Numbered from the stretch's first letter, positions 28,857 through 37,998 are shown. The stretch is DNA of 61,885 nt from an uncultured Muribaculaceae bacterium (GCA_944321905.1 CALUNI010000003.1:1-61885); one strand, 5' to 3'. Notes: generated from the letters alone by a model not told the origin. Program-made: numbers and translations.

Positions 28857-29565
28857 TTTTCAAATAAAATTCTTTTGTCAGAGCTATATATTGCTCGGTA
28901 TATTCGTTATGTGTTTCAGTTTCAATAATCAACTCGTCGGTTTCACAGCCATTATCACACGGACATATTTCCCATAATATACGCTTTATTATGCTGCCAG
29001 GCTTGGGGCGCACATACGTCTTCCTGGCAACATGCAAACCATTTGAGGCCACAATGCCCGATATGCAAGCTTCAACGTCGGCGGGCGTGATGATGCAGAT
29101 TCTTCCATTCCCTGACAGTATCGATGCCGACTTACCAATCAGATCGCCATAAGTCAGCGTGGCGCAATGGCGAGCCATGATTCTTCCCGCACCGGCAGGC
29201 AATACCCCATTCTCGAAATACGGTGGATTTGAAATTATCAAATCATACGGATAGTCACGACAAGCATACGACCTAAAATCTCCACAAACAACCCTAATAC
29301 GGCCGCTCCACGGAGAATGCGCAACATTGTACGCGGCTTCTTCACATGCCGTTTTTTCAATATCCAATGCATCAATCGTCGCCTTACTGTCGCGTTGGGC
29401 AATCATTAAAGCGATGAGACCGGTGCCTGTACCGATATCAAGAACATGCTTGGGCGCGACAATACGACACCATGCGCCAAGCAGCACCCCATCGGTTCCC
29501 ACCTTCATAGCGGCCAAATGATTTCTTACCTCAAATTGTTTAAATCTAAATATCGATTCTCTCAT
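28852..29565 (-). CDS. trmN: tRNA1(Val) (adenine37-N6)-methyltransferase
   Basis: Methylates N6 of A37 in tRNA-Val using SAM. From the start chosen (29565) it has 237 residues, close to the YfiC/TrmN6 family. Seen are FRFKQFEVRN, MKVGTDGVLLGAW, the SAM motif LDIGTGTGLIAL and the adenine N6 catalytic motif NPPY. An in-frame ATG 39 bp upstream (29604) would place the start inside the PFOR terminator stem and adds 13 residues unlike the family, so I prefer 29565. It lies downstream of nifJ on the same strand. Confidence 0.9.
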   Translation of the reverse strand: MRESIFRFKQFEVRNHLAAMKVGTDGVLLGAWCRIVAPKHVLDIGTGTGLIALMIAQRDSKATIDALDIEKTACEEAAYNVAHSPWSGRIRVVCGDFRSYACRDYPYDLIISNPPYFENGVLPAGAGRIMARHCATLTYGDLIGKSASILSGNGRICIITPADVEACISGIVASNGLHVARKTYVRPKPGSIIKRILWEICPCDNGCETDELIIETETHNEYTEQYIALTKEFYLKM

Positions 29566-29580
29566 ATGACTTATAATACA

Positions 29581-29618
29581 AGAATCGGGCAGGTGGATAT
29601 TCACACCTACCCGATTCT
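29581..29618 (-). terminator. Hairpin terminator after nifJ
   Basis: A 15-bp stem (29581-29595 with 29604-29618) with one mismatch in DNA that becomes a G-U pair in the minus-strand RNA. The T-run after it is poor (TTGTATTAT), so termination may be partial, with read-through into trmN. Confidence 0.65.
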
Positions 29619-29639
29619 CAGATATAATGTTTTTACAAA

Positions 29640-32600
29640 TTACTTTGTAGCCTCATCGGGATCCTGACCCCATTGCTGACGAGCCAGACGGCGATAATTG
29701 TTATAACGCCACTGGGCATTCTTCTTGGCTTCGGCAAACAATTCTTCGGCCTCGGCAGGATACTGCTTCATAACCGACGCATAACGCACCTCACCCTTCA
29801 AGAATGTTTCAAAGTTGTCCCAATTAGGCTCTTTGCTGTCGAGCGTAAACGGATTCTTTCCTTCTTTTTCCAAATCGGGATTGTAACGCCACAAGTGCCA
29901 GTATCCGCATTCCACTGCCTTTGCCTCTTCGGCTTGAGCCTTGCCCATGCCGGCTTTCAAGCCGTGGTTGATACATGGAGCATATGCAATGATAATCGAC
30001 GGACCATCATAAGCTTCGGCTTCTTTCAATGCCTTCAAAGTCTGTGCATTATCGGCACCCATTGCTATTTGAGCGCAATATACGTAGCCATAGGTCGAAG
30101 CAATCAGACCAAGGTCTTTCTTGCGAACCCTCTTGCCCGATGCGGCAAACTTAGCTATCGCGCCAAGCGGTGTTGCCTTAGATGCCTGACCACCGGTATT
30201 TGAATAAACCTCGGTATCAAGTACAAGTACATTCACGTTCTTGCCCGATGCAAGCACATGATCCAAGCCTCCGAAACCAATGTCGTAAGAAGCTCCGTCG
30301 CCACCTATAATCCAGTGCGAACGTTTAACCAGATATTGACCGAGTTCCTTTATCTGCTTGCAGATAGGATTGTCACAGCCTTCGATTGCAGCAAGTATAT
30401 TGTCGGCCAATTCACGGCTCTTGTCAGCATCCTCCTTGTTTTCAAGCCATTCGTTAAGCAATGCCTTAACCTCGTCACTTGCGCAGTCGCAAGCCAAAGC
30501 TTCCTTAACTTTATTTTCAAGACGAACGCGCATCTTGTCGTATGCAAGGTGCATACCGAGGCCGAACTCGCAGAAATCTTCAAACAACGAGTTTGCCCAA
30601 GCCGGACCATGACCTTTCTCGTTGGTCGTATAAGGCGTGGAAGGAACAGAACCCGAATAGATTGAGCTACAGCCGGTGGCGTTTGATATTATTTCGCGGT
30701 CGCCAAACAATTGCGAAATCAATTTAACATACGGAGTTTCGCCACAACCCGAGCAAGCACCCGAGAATTCAAACAACGGGGTTGCAAACTGCGAGTTCTT
30801 GACGTTAGCCTTTATGTCAACAAGTTTCTGCTTGCTCGAAACATTAGCCACACAGTAGTCCCACTTCGACTGATTCCCTGTTTCGGTTTCAAACGGCTTC
30901 ATGGCCAAAGCCTTGTTACCCTTCTTGCCGGGACATACATCAACGCAGTTTCCGCAACCAAGGCAGTCGAGGTCATCGACAACCTGTGCAAATTGCATAC
31001 CCGTAAACATCTTGCCAATTGCCGGAATAGTCTCGCCATCCTTGAACGGAGAAGCGGCAAGCTCGTCGGCAGTCATCACAAACGGACGGATGGCAGCGTG
31101 TGGACATACATACGCACACTTGTTACATTGGATACAGTTTTCGGGATTCCATTCGGGAACGAACGCCGATACGCCTCGCTTTTCATATTTTGCGCTACCT
31201 GGTTCCCAAGTTCCATCGGCATTGGCGACAAAGGCCGATACCGGGAGCAAGTCGCCGTCTTGTGCGTTAATCGGCCTTACGATGTTGCTGATTACGGCAG
31301 GAACATCGTCGTCCACAGGAGCCTCAACTTCAAGAGCCGACCATGCAGGATCAACGGCAAGTTCCTTGTACTCACCACCGCGGTCAACTGCTGCATAGTT
31401 CTTGTTAACCACATCTTCGCCCTTCTTGCCATAAGACTTGACGATGAATTTCTTCATCTGCTCTACTGCAAGGTCAACAGGTATGACGCCGGTGATACGG
31501 AAGAAAGCCGACTGAAGGATGGTATTGGTACGATTGCCAAGGCCTATTTCTTGCGCAATCTTTGTTGCATTGATGTAATAAACCTTGATATTGTTGTCGG
31601 CAAAATACTTCTTAACCTTGTTTGGCAGGTTCTTCACCAATTCCTCGCCTTCCCAAATGGTATTTAGCAGGAATGTGCCATTCTTCTGCAAGCCACGGGT
31701 CACGTCATACATATGCAAGTAAGCTTGAACGTGGCAAGCAACAAAGTTAGGAGTGGTTACCAAGTATGTAGAATGGATGGGTTCGTCGCCAAAGCGCAAG
31801 TGAGAGCAAGTGAAACCTCCCGACTTCTTAGAGTCGTAAGAGAAGTATGCTTGGCAATACTTGTCGGTATTTTCGCCTATAATCTTCACCGAGTTCTTGT
31901 TCGCACCCACAGTACCGTCGGCACCGAGACCGTAGAACTTGGCTTGGAACATGCCTTTCGAGCCAAGTGCGATTTCTTCCTTCTGAGGAAGCGAAGTAAA
32001 TGTAACGTCATCTACTATGCCTATGGTAAACTGGTTCTTTGGCATTGCAGCGGCAAGGTTCTCATACACGGCAAGTATCTGCGCCGGAGTGGTGTCTTTA
32101 GAACCAAGACCGTAGCGGCCGCCCACAATCACCGGGGCATTTTCCACGCCGTAGAAGCAGTCCTTCACGTCGAGATACAAAGGCTCTCCCGTTGCACCGG
32201 GTTCCTTGGTACGATCCAATACGGCAATGCGCTTTGTCGAGGCAGGAACAGCCGCAAGGAAGTGCTTTGCACTAAACGGACGATACAGGTGAACGGCAAC
32301 AAGTCCCACTTTTTCTCCCTTTTCGGTCAAGTAATCGATAGTCTCGCGTATTGCCTCTGTAACCGAACCCATGGCGATAATCACGCGGTCGGCATCGGGT
32401 GCGCCGTAATAATCAAACAAGCCATATTTCCTGCCTGTGATTTCGGCTATCTTGTTCATGTATTCTTCTACAATACCGGGGACTGCGTTGTAATACTCGT
32501 TGCTCGACTCCCTGTGTTGGAAGAATACGTCAGGGTTTTCTGCTGTTCCGCGAGTCACAGGCTTGTCGGGATTCATGGCTCTGTGACGGAATTCGGCCAA

Positions 32601-33203
32601 AGCTTCTTGGTCAATCAGCGGAGCAAGATCCTCGTTGTCAAGAGCTTCTATCTTTTGTATTTCGTGCGATGTGCGGAATCCATCAAAGAAGTTTACAAAT
32701 GGAACACGCGACTTGATTGTGGCCAGATGGGCAACGCCTGCAAGATCCATAACTTCCTGTACCGAACCCTCGCACAACATTGCAAAGCCGGTCTGGCGGG
32801 TTGACATGACATCTTGATGATCGCCAAAGATACACAATGCATGAGAAGCAAGAGTGCGAGCCGACACGTGGAACACGCACGGCAGCAATTCGCCTGCTAT
32901 CTTATACATGTTAGGTATCATAAGCAACAATCCCTGAGAAGCGGTGTAAGTGGTAGTCAATGCTCCAGCCTGTAACGAACCGTGAACGGCACCGGCAGCT
33001 CCGCCTTCCGATTGCATTTCCTGCACGCATACAGTCTCACCGAAAATGTTCTTTCTACCGGCAGCAGCCCACTCGTCTATGTGTTCTGCCATCGTCGAGG
33101 ATGGAGTAATAGGATAAATTGCAGCCACCTCTGTGAACATATAGCTCACGTGTGCCGCAGCCTGATTACCATCACAAGTCAAGAATTTTTTTTCTTTACC
33201 CAT
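29640..33203 (-). CDS. nifJ: Pyruvate:ferredoxin (flavodoxin) oxidoreductase
   Basis: Converts pyruvate and CoA to acetyl-CoA, CO2 and reduced ferredoxin, central to anaerobic metabolism. The single chain of 1187 residues contains all domains in the usual order: N-terminal pyruvate-binding domain, transketolase-C-like domain, gamma domain (around 430-600), a two-cluster ferredoxin domain (CIQCNKCAYVCP near 690, CLGCGNCVDVCP near 744), CSGCGE near 814 and the thiamine diphosphate domain (GDGASYDIGFGG near 964). No break is visible. It appears to be a single transcription unit; no clear TAnnTTTG promoter was found just upstream. Confidence 0.97.
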   Translation of the reverse strand: MGKEKKFLTCDGNQAAAHVSYMFTEVAAIYPITPSSTMAEHIDEWAAAGRKNIFGETVCVQEMQSEGGAAGAVHGSLQAGALTTTYTASQGLLLMIPNMYKIAGELLPCVFHVSARTLASHALCIFGDHQDVMSTRQTGFAMLCEGSVQEVMDLAGVAHLATIKSRVPFVNFFDGFRTSHEIQKIEALDNEDLAPLIDQEALAEFRHRAMNPDKPVTRGTAENPDVFFQHRESSNEYYNAVPGIVEEYMNKIAEITGRKYGLFDYYGAPDADRVIIAMGSVTEAIRETIDYLTEKGEKVGLVAVHLYRPFSAKHFLAAVPASTKRIAVLDRTKEPGATGEPLYLDVKDCFYGVENAPVIVGGRYGLGSKDTTPAQILAVYENLAAAMPKNQFTIGIVDDVTFTSLPQKEEIALGSKGMFQAKFYGLGADGTVGANKNSVKIIGENTDKYCQAYFSYDSKKSGGFTCSHLRFGDEPIHSTYLVTTPNFVACHVQAYLHMYDVTRGLQKNGTFLLNTIWEGEELVKNLPNKVKKYFADNNIKVYYINATKIAQEIGLGNRTNTILQSAFFRITGVIPVDLAVEQMKKFIVKSYGKKGEDVVNKNYAAVDRGGEYKELAVDPAWSALEVEAPVDDDVPAVISNIVRPINAQDGDLLPVSAFVANADGTWEPGSAKYEKRGVSAFVPEWNPENCIQCNKCAYVCPHAAIRPFVMTADELAASPFKDGETIPAIGKMFTGMQFAQVVDDLDCLGCGNCVDVCPGKKGNKALAMKPFETETGNQSKWDYCVANVSSKQKLVDIKANVKNSQFATPLFEFSGACSGCGETPYVKLISQLFGDREIISNATGCSSIYSGSVPSTPYTTNEKGHGPAWANSLFEDFCEFGLGMHLAYDKMRVRLENKVKEALACDCASDEVKALLNEWLENKEDADKSRELADNILAAIEGCDNPICKQIKELGQYLVKRSHWIIGGDGASYDIGFGGLDHVLASGKNVNVLVLDTEVYSNTGGQASKATPLGAIAKFAASGKRVRKKDLGLIASTYGYVYCAQIAMGADNAQTLKALKEAEAYDGPSIIIAYAPCINHGLKAGMGKAQAEEAKAVECGYWHLWRYNPDLEKEGKNPFTLDSKEPNWDNFETFLKGEVRYASVMKQYPAEAEELFAEAKKNAQWRYNNYRRLARQQWGQDPDEATK

Positions 33204-33371
33204 AATAATAGTGTTAAATAATATTTTTCAATCCTGTTTTAGATGCGGATGTTATGACAAAGCAGGTTCTTAATTCTCATGGAAAAAAGACCTTGGCTCA
33301 ACTTTACCATGTCCTATAGTTTTTACACGGCGAAATTAATCAATTTAATCATACCGTCAAAAAATTTCTTG

Positions 33372-34322
33372 TCAACGATTATAGTGCACCCATGCGTCGG
33401 GGTAATCGTCGGCTATCTCATATTTCAATTTCATCAAGTCTTTCACCGACTTGCCGGTTGCCACATAAACCCTGTACTTGCCTTTCTTCGGCAGCACCTC
33501 GAAATCATAGTCCTTACCGACTTGACTTGAAATAAAGCTGTCGGCTTCGGCTTGCGACAATACGGAACAAACTATCAAATAATACTTGTCGCCCGAGGCA
33601 ACATGCCTATCGGTCGTTTTACTACTTGGATATGCCTTGACCACCACGCTGTCGTTATCGGCGGGAGGCATAGTGATGGCCAATTCCCGCACTTCAGACA
33701 TCATGGGCAACGCTCCGACATCCGACAGCTCTATGCTCCCCAAGCTCGCATAATTTTCACTGCCGTTTCTATCGACCGACATCGGTGTCGAGAGCACAAA
33801 CGAAAGCACGAGCAACACCGCTATTGAAGCCGCAATTTTCAAATAATTCTTATTAATCGAAAAATTCCAACTGCCGCTTGCGCTATTGCCGTAGTCCTTT
33901 TCAATGCTGCCGAGAGAACGCATCAAAAAAGATTCCATGCCATAAAATTCATAATTTTCAGTTGCCTTTTGGTAAGGGGTAAACACCACTTTCCCGTTTT
34001 GGCATCGGAACATGCCTATTTTTCCAAACGACAACTCGTCATCTTCACTTAATTGCCTGTGATAAGTCACAACGTTGCTTCGCACTATGTCAACGGCCGT
34101 GTCAAACGAACACCTCTCCCTGCGCATCACCGAGCCAACAAGCAACCCGTCGTTATACTCCAACTCCGCATTAAACGAAATTTGACGCTCGGGCTTATGC
34201 CACCGTCCTTCCGAATCACAGTAAGCCGACTTGTATTGAGCAATAAAGGCACCCCATCCCGGCACAATTACGCAATCGTGCCTTGACATAAGATATTCAA
34301 TATGCTCTACCACCGAAATCAT
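33372..34322 (-). CDS. HU-CCDC81-like and SPOR domain membrane protein
   Basis: A 316-residue protein. Residues 1 to about 125 resemble the bacterial CCDC81-type HU domains (HDCVIVPGWGAFIAQY, FNAELEYNDGLL, LSFGKIGMFRC), which are related to DNA-bending HU but may bind other partners. A single membrane helix lies near residues 158-175 (KIAASIAVLLVLSFVLS), and the C-terminal 75 residues form a SPOR domain (YYLIVCSVLSQAEAD, KYRVYVATGKSVKD), which binds denuded septal peptidoglycan. The layout predicts a cytosolic HU part and a periplasmic SPOR part, suggesting a cell-division role. It starts 53 bp after a TPR gene on the same strand. Confidence 0.85.
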   Translation of the reverse strand: MISVVEHIEYLMSRHDCVIVPGWGAFIAQYKSAYCDSEGRWHKPERQISFNAELEYNDGLLVGSVMRRERCSFDTAVDIVRSNVVTYHRQLSEDDELSFGKIGMFRCQNGKVVFTPYQKATENYEFYGMESFLMRSLGSIEKDYGNSASGSWNFSINKNYLKIAASIAVLLVLSFVLSTPMSVDRNGSENYASLGSIELSDVGALPMMSEVRELAITMPPADNDSVVVKAYPSSKTTDRHVASGDKYYLIVCSVLSQAEADSFISSQVGKDYDFEVLPKKGKYRVYVATGKSVKDLMKLKYEIADDYPDAWVHYNR

Positions 34323-34375
34323 AGCACAAATATACGAATATCTCGCAAAATCGACAAAAAAATCACACTACTTTG

Positions 34376-35197
34376 TCACTCAATGTCTAAAAACGACTTT
34401 ATCACCGCCTCTTCTACCCCATACTCCTCGGCCAGCTGTATGTCGCGACGGGCTGCGTCGGTCTCAAACCTCAGCTTGTTTAAGCGGGCTCTGAGCAAAT
34501 ACAAATACCCGTTGCGAGAATCGGTTGACAACGCGTTTCTGATATCTTCTTCCGCACTGTTCAACTGCTTAAGTTCCAAATAGCACTCGGCTCTGTTGGC
34601 CAATGCGTTGATCGACGGACGCTCTTTTATTATCACGTCATAATTCTCTATGGCCTTGGCATAGTTTCCATTGGCCTTGTTCCACATCGCAAACCCGTTA
34701 TACACAAAATAAGAATTTGGGCTTATATCTTTAATTTTCTGGAAATCAGCCTTGCTTTCGTCCATTTTCTTCTTTTCGAGCGCAAGCACGCCACGGTTGT
34801 ACAAGGCCTCGATGTCATATTCGTCAAGCTCGAGCACCCTGCTATAATCGGCATAAGCCTTGTCGATGCTGTCCATGTCCAAATACAACGATGCCCTGTT
34901 CCTCAACAACGTGACCGCGTTGGGTGTCATGAACAGCGCCACCGTGTAATTACGCAACGCCTCATCGTTTTTGCCTTGATAACGCTGTACGGTAGCAAGA
35001 TTCGACATCAGCAGCGACGTGTTTTGATTGTCGGGGTCTTTTTTAAGCGCCATCCCGATAAACTTCTCGGCTTCGGCCCATTCATGCTTGCCTATGTAAA
35101 ACTCCGCAGAATCCACAAGGGCATAATACCCTTGAGCTGCAACGTTGCCCATAACCGAAATCGCCAATACCAAAGCCAATAATATACCTTTCATCAT
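34376..35197 (-). CDS. Exported tetratricopeptide-repeat protein
   Basis: A 273-residue protein with a signal peptide (MMKGILLALVLAISVMGNVAAQ, cut after about residue 21; Met2 is an equally possible start). The mature part is almost entirely TPR repeats (GKHEWAEAEKFIGMALKKDP, GKNDEALRNYTVALFMTP, DKAYADYSRVLELDEYD, MDESKADFQKIKDISP, NYAKAIENYDVIIKERP, LNSAEEDIRNALSTD). No enzyme motif is present. It lies just upstream of the HU-SPOR gene, so the two exported products may work together at the envelope; this is inference from position only. Confidence 0.87.
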   Translation of the reverse strand: MMKGILLALVLAISVMGNVAAQGYYALVDSAEFYIGKHEWAEAEKFIGMALKKDPDNQNTSLLMSNLATVQRYQGKNDEALRNYTVALFMTPNAVTLLRNRASLYLDMDSIDKAYADYSRVLELDEYDIEALYNRGVLALEKKKMDESKADFQKIKDISPNSYFVYNGFAMWNKANGNYAKAIENYDVIIKERPSINALANRAECYLELKQLNSAEEDIRNALSTDSRNGYLYLLRARLNKLRFETDAARRDIQLAEEYGVEEAVIKSFLDIE

Positions 35198-35220
35198 ATT
35201 CCGACTCTACATTTCCGCCA

Positions 35221-35228
35221 CAAAATTA
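35221..35228 (-). promoter_or_regulatory. Possible -7 box of the TPR/HU-SPOR transcript
   Basis: TAATTTTG on the minus strand (complement of 35221-35228) lies 24 bp upstream of the TPR start. No TTG is found 19-21 bp further upstream, so this is a partial match. Confidence 0.38.
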
Positions 35229-35259
35229 CCTCATATCGTCATTCCACGGTTCATGGTTA

Positions 35260-35291
35260 TTGATATTTTACTAATTTTGTAAATATTTTTG
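35260..35291 (+). promoter_or_regulatory. Putative promoter of the C11 protease-mscS pair
   Basis: TTG (35260-35262), 21 bp, TATTTTTG (35284-35291). An overlapping alternative -7 box TAATTTTG lies at 35272-35279. Either gives a very short 5' leader before the ATG at 35304. Confidence 0.5.
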
Positions 35292-35303
35292 GAACACTAA
35301 GCA

Positions 35304-36419
35304 ATGAAACATTTAAAATCGCTGTTAATACTAACCCTATCACTAATCATCACATCTTGCAGCAGCGACGAGCCTTCGCCCAACGGGGGAAGCGCGTCGA
35401 GAACGGTACTCGTTTACATGGTGGCATCCAACAGCCTCTCGGGTTACGCCGACAGGGACATCAATGAAATGATGGACGGTATAGCAGAAGTAGAGAACAG
35501 AAACTGCCATCTGCTATTATATGAAACGACATATGACGAATACCCGGTTTTATATGAAATAAAAAATAGCAACGGAAAAGCGACTAAAAATGTCATAAAA
35601 ACATACGCCTCAGACATCCGCTCAACGACCGTGCAACGAATGTCGGAAGTGATGTCTGACACACAAAAATACGCCCCGGCCGAAAGCTACGGACTTGTAT
35701 TATGGTCACACGCAAGCGGATGGGTTAGAACACTTGAACAAGAAAGCATCAGAATCAGCCCCAAAGACTATGGCGACGACTACGGACACTCGATGTCGAT
35801 AACCGACCTGGCAAGTGCTTTGCCCGACGGAATGTTTGATTTCATATATGCCGACGTGTGCTATATGGGGTGCATAGAAATAGCATACCAACTACGCGAC
35901 AAAACCGACTATTACATATCGAGTCCTACCGAAATGATGGCGACGGGTATGCCTTACGACAAAAACATACCTTGTTTTTTTGAAAAGACTCCCAACCTTG
36001 TCAAAGCTTGCCGTAACACGTATGAACATTATGCGTCGAGTGGCAGCTATGTCACAATCTCTCTCGTTGACTGCTCAAAGCTTGACACGATTGCAGGCTT
36101 GTGCCGTCAAATACATGCCAACCCGGGCGGCGGGACTACGGTTCCAATCGACGAGCTACAATCCTACAACCGCAATTCAAAGTCGGTGTTCTTCGACTTC
36201 CTGCAATACACCTCGCTCCTCGCTGTCGGACAACAGGCCGATGACCTGTACAAGCTGACAAATGACGCGGTAATATACAAGGCCGCCACCCCCACCTTCT
36301 TGTCGCTGGCAATCGACCCCGACCACTATTCGGGACTGTCAACCTACATACTTGGCACCGCATCACGCATAAACGAACAATATTACACCACACTCGACTG
36401 GTACAAAGACATATACTGA
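35304..36419 (+). CDS. Clostripain-related (C11) cysteine protease, lipoprotein
   Basis: A 371-residue predicted lipoprotein: signal LLILTLSLIITSC with the lipid-carrying cysteine at residue 19. The body matches the C11 peptidase family, with the catalytic His136 in LWSHASGW and Cys186 in DVCYMGCIE; TVLVYMVASNSLSGYADRDINEM near the start is also family-typical. C11 enzymes cut after basic residues and Bacteroidota carry several as surface or periplasmic proteins. It is followed 19 bp later by mscS on the same strand. Whether this copy needs self-cleavage for activation cannot be told. Confidence 0.9.
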   Translation: MKHLKSLLILTLSLIITSCSSDEPSPNGGSASRTVLVYMVASNSLSGYADRDINEMMDGIAEVENRNCHLLLYETTYDEYPVLYEIKNSNGKATKNVIKTYASDIRSTTVQRMSEVMSDTQKYAPAESYGLVLWSHASGWVRTLEQESIRISPKDYGDDYGHSMSITDLASALPDGMFDFIYADVCYMGCIEIAYQLRDKTDYYISSPTEMMATGMPYDKNIPCFFEKTPNLVKACRNTYEHYASSGSYVTISLVDCSKLDTIAGLCRQIHANPGGGTTVPIDELQSYNRNSKSVFFDFLQYTSLLAVGQQADDLYKLTNDAVIYKAATPTFLSLAIDPDHYSGLSTYILGTASRINEQYYTTLDWYKDIY

Positions 36420-36438
36420 AATTTAATTCATTCATATT

Positions 36439-37563
36439 ATGCTATTTAACAACATCTTGGCATTAATAGCCGACCCCATAATAAACAAAGAAGCAACCGA
36501 TTCAATCGGCAACGAAATAAAAGCGTCGGCATCGATGCTTTCATCACTGTCGTTCGACGAAATAGTACAACGGATAGTCAACGGAGCCATCGACATAGGG
36601 ATACGCATACTCATTGCCCTCATCGTCTTTTACATTGGCAAGCTAATCATAAACAAGATTCATTCCATTGTAAAAGCCGTGATGCTCAAGCACAACATCG
36701 ACAAGTCATTGACGACTTTTGTCCTCAGCCTTGTCAAAATCACGTTGCTCTTTATACTGATTGTCTCAGTTATAGGCATTCTGGGCATAGAGACGAGCTC
36801 TTTCATTGCCATATTCGCCTCGGCCGGCGTGGCTATCGGCATGGCACTTAGCGGGACGCTACAGAATTTTGCCGGAGGCGTGCTCATCCTATTCATAAAA
36901 CCATATAAAATCGGCGATTATATCGAATTCGGAAGTTACCAAGGCACAGTGAAAGAAATACAAATCTTCAACACAGTCCTCAACACACCCGACAACAAAT
37001 CGATAATAATCCCAAACGGCGGGCTATCGACCGGCACCATAAACAATTACTCCAAAGAAGAATACCGTCGCATCAGCTGGGACATATCCATTTCCTATGG
37101 CGACGACGTTGACGTTGCCCGCAAGGTTGCCCTCGACATGTTATATGCCGACAGCCGAATAGTAAAGAAATACCGGGAAGACGACAGCTTGATGCGGCAG
37201 GGCAAAGAAGAAAAGACCCTCGCAGCCGAAGACACAAACACACCGGCCTTGAACGAACAAGAAAAGAAGCCGTTGCTTAAACGTATGTTCACGAAAAAAT
37301 CGAGGTTGAAAGAAGATGTGGAAAGATGGAAAGAAGCCCAAGAAGAAAAAATCAAGGCTAAGACAAAAAAGGTAGATTGCTCGCCCACCGTTTCACTAAT
37401 ATCGCTTGCCGACAGCAGCATAGTGGTTTCCATAAGGGCGTGGGTCAAGTCTGAATTTTATTGGTCGGTATTGTACGACATAAACGAAAAGATATACAAA
37501 GAATTCCCGAAAAACGGACTTAGCTTTCCGTTCCCGCAAATGGACATACACGTCACAAAATAA
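36439..37563 (+). CDS. mscS: Small-conductance mechanosensitive channel with a charged insertion
   Basis: A 374-residue MscS-family channel that would release solutes on osmotic downshock. Membrane helices lie near residues 50-75, 88-110 and 120-150; the pore helix reads AGVAIGMALSGTLQNFAGG and is followed by the beta domain with IGDYIEFGSYQGTVKEI and IIIPNGG. The C-terminal domain, YGDDVDVARKVALDML then SPTVSLISLADSSIVV and YWSVLYDINEKIYKEF, is split at about residues 246-311 by roughly 65 residues rich in Lys and Glu (KEEKTLAAEDTN, RLKEDVERWKEAQEEKIK). E. coli MscS has no such insertion at this point. Confidence 0.92.
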   Translation: MLFNNILALIADPIINKEATDSIGNEIKASASMLSSLSFDEIVQRIVNGAIDIGIRILIALIVFYIGKLIINKIHSIVKAVMLKHNIDKSLTTFVLSLVKITLLFILIVSVIGILGIETSSFIAIFASAGVAIGMALSGTLQNFAGGVLILFIKPYKIGDYIEFGSYQGTVKEIQIFNTVLNTPDNKSIIIPNGGLSTGTINNYSKEEYRRISWDISISYGDDVDVARKVALDMLYADSRIVKKYREDDSLMRQGKEEKTLAAEDTNTPALNEQEKKPLLKRMFTKKSRLKEDVERWKEAQEEKIKAKTKKVDCSPTVSLISLADSSIVVSIRAWVKSEFYWSVLYDINEKIYKEFPKNGLSFPFPQMDIHVTK

Positions 37564-37573
37564 CAGACCGCCC

Positions 37574-37636
37574 AAGAGCCTGTTTGAATTTTCCCCAAGC
37601 ATATTTTTTTGCAAAATTTAAACAAGCCATTAACAC
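37574..37636 (+). repeat. Palindromic element, copy 1 (after mscS)
   Basis: AAGAGCCTGTTTGAATTTT (37574-37592) pairs imperfectly with the right arm ending AATTTAAACAAGCC (to about 37629), with GCAAAATTT at its start. The same arms, better conserved, form the hairpin at 47321-47401. It lies 10 bp after the mscS stop and may act as its terminator. Confidence 0.6.
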
Positions 37637-37990
37637 TTTATATATTTTTTTCCAAAATAAAATACCCGCCTTTAGTGGTTAATTACAGAAACTCTGCGTA
37701 TATTTGCGTTGCGAAAATATAGGCAGAGTTTCTCTTATTATTTTGCTCCCACCCATAATGCCTTAAGGGGGTCGCGCAAAAATATCCGAACTGCTTTAAT
37801 TGCTGCCATTTGTGCCTGATTATGACACATTGATTAGGTGAAATATCCTTTGATATTAAGGATGAGGCTTGCTTGAGTGCAAGCCGTTTTTTGAAACACA
37901 CGGTATTCTTCACAACGAGGACAATGCGACAATTTCCATCACATCGTCATGCGTTAGCGACATAACGCCGATACACGCGTGTTTCCCCCT
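37637..37990. other. Gene-free region before recJ with a long hairpin and a terminator
   Basis: Part of a 455-bp intergenic region. It holds a 22-bp hairpin with two mismatches (37687-37708 with 37722-37743, loop TTG), an exact -7 box TATATTTG (37699-37706) inside the left arm, a small AUCCUU/AAGGAU stem (near 37841-37863) and an intrinsic terminator at 37866-37892. See the findings for a small-RNA reading. The remaining 100 bp before recJ show nothing else clear. Confidence 0.55.
37866..37892 (+). terminator. Intrinsic terminator of an intergenic transcript
   Basis: GGCTTGC (37866-37872) and GCAAGCC (37879-37885) form a 7-bp stem with a 6-base loop, followed by GTTTTTT. It points in the plus direction and lies far (about 300 bp) from the mscS stop, which suggests that it ends a separate transcript. 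Confidence 0.65.
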
Positions 37991-37998
37991 TACTTTTG
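37991..37998 (+). promoter_or_regulatory. Possible -7 box for recJ
   Basis: TACTTTTG fits TAnnTTTG and lies 20 bp upstream of the recJ ATG. No TTG is present at the -33 distance. Confidence 0.35.

Noticed and set aside
29566..29604. The longer N-terminus of the tRNA methyltransferase
   Set aside because: This start sits within the hairpin after nifJ and adds residues not seen in the family.
31713..32804. A 363-residue open frame antisense to PFOR
   Set aside because: Shadow of nifJ; composition unlike a real protein, no family match, no promoter.
37683..37913. A 76-residue minus-strand frame over the 37687-37892 structures
   Set aside because: It runs through both the long hairpin and the terminator, so it is more likely a translation of structured non-coding DNA than a gene.
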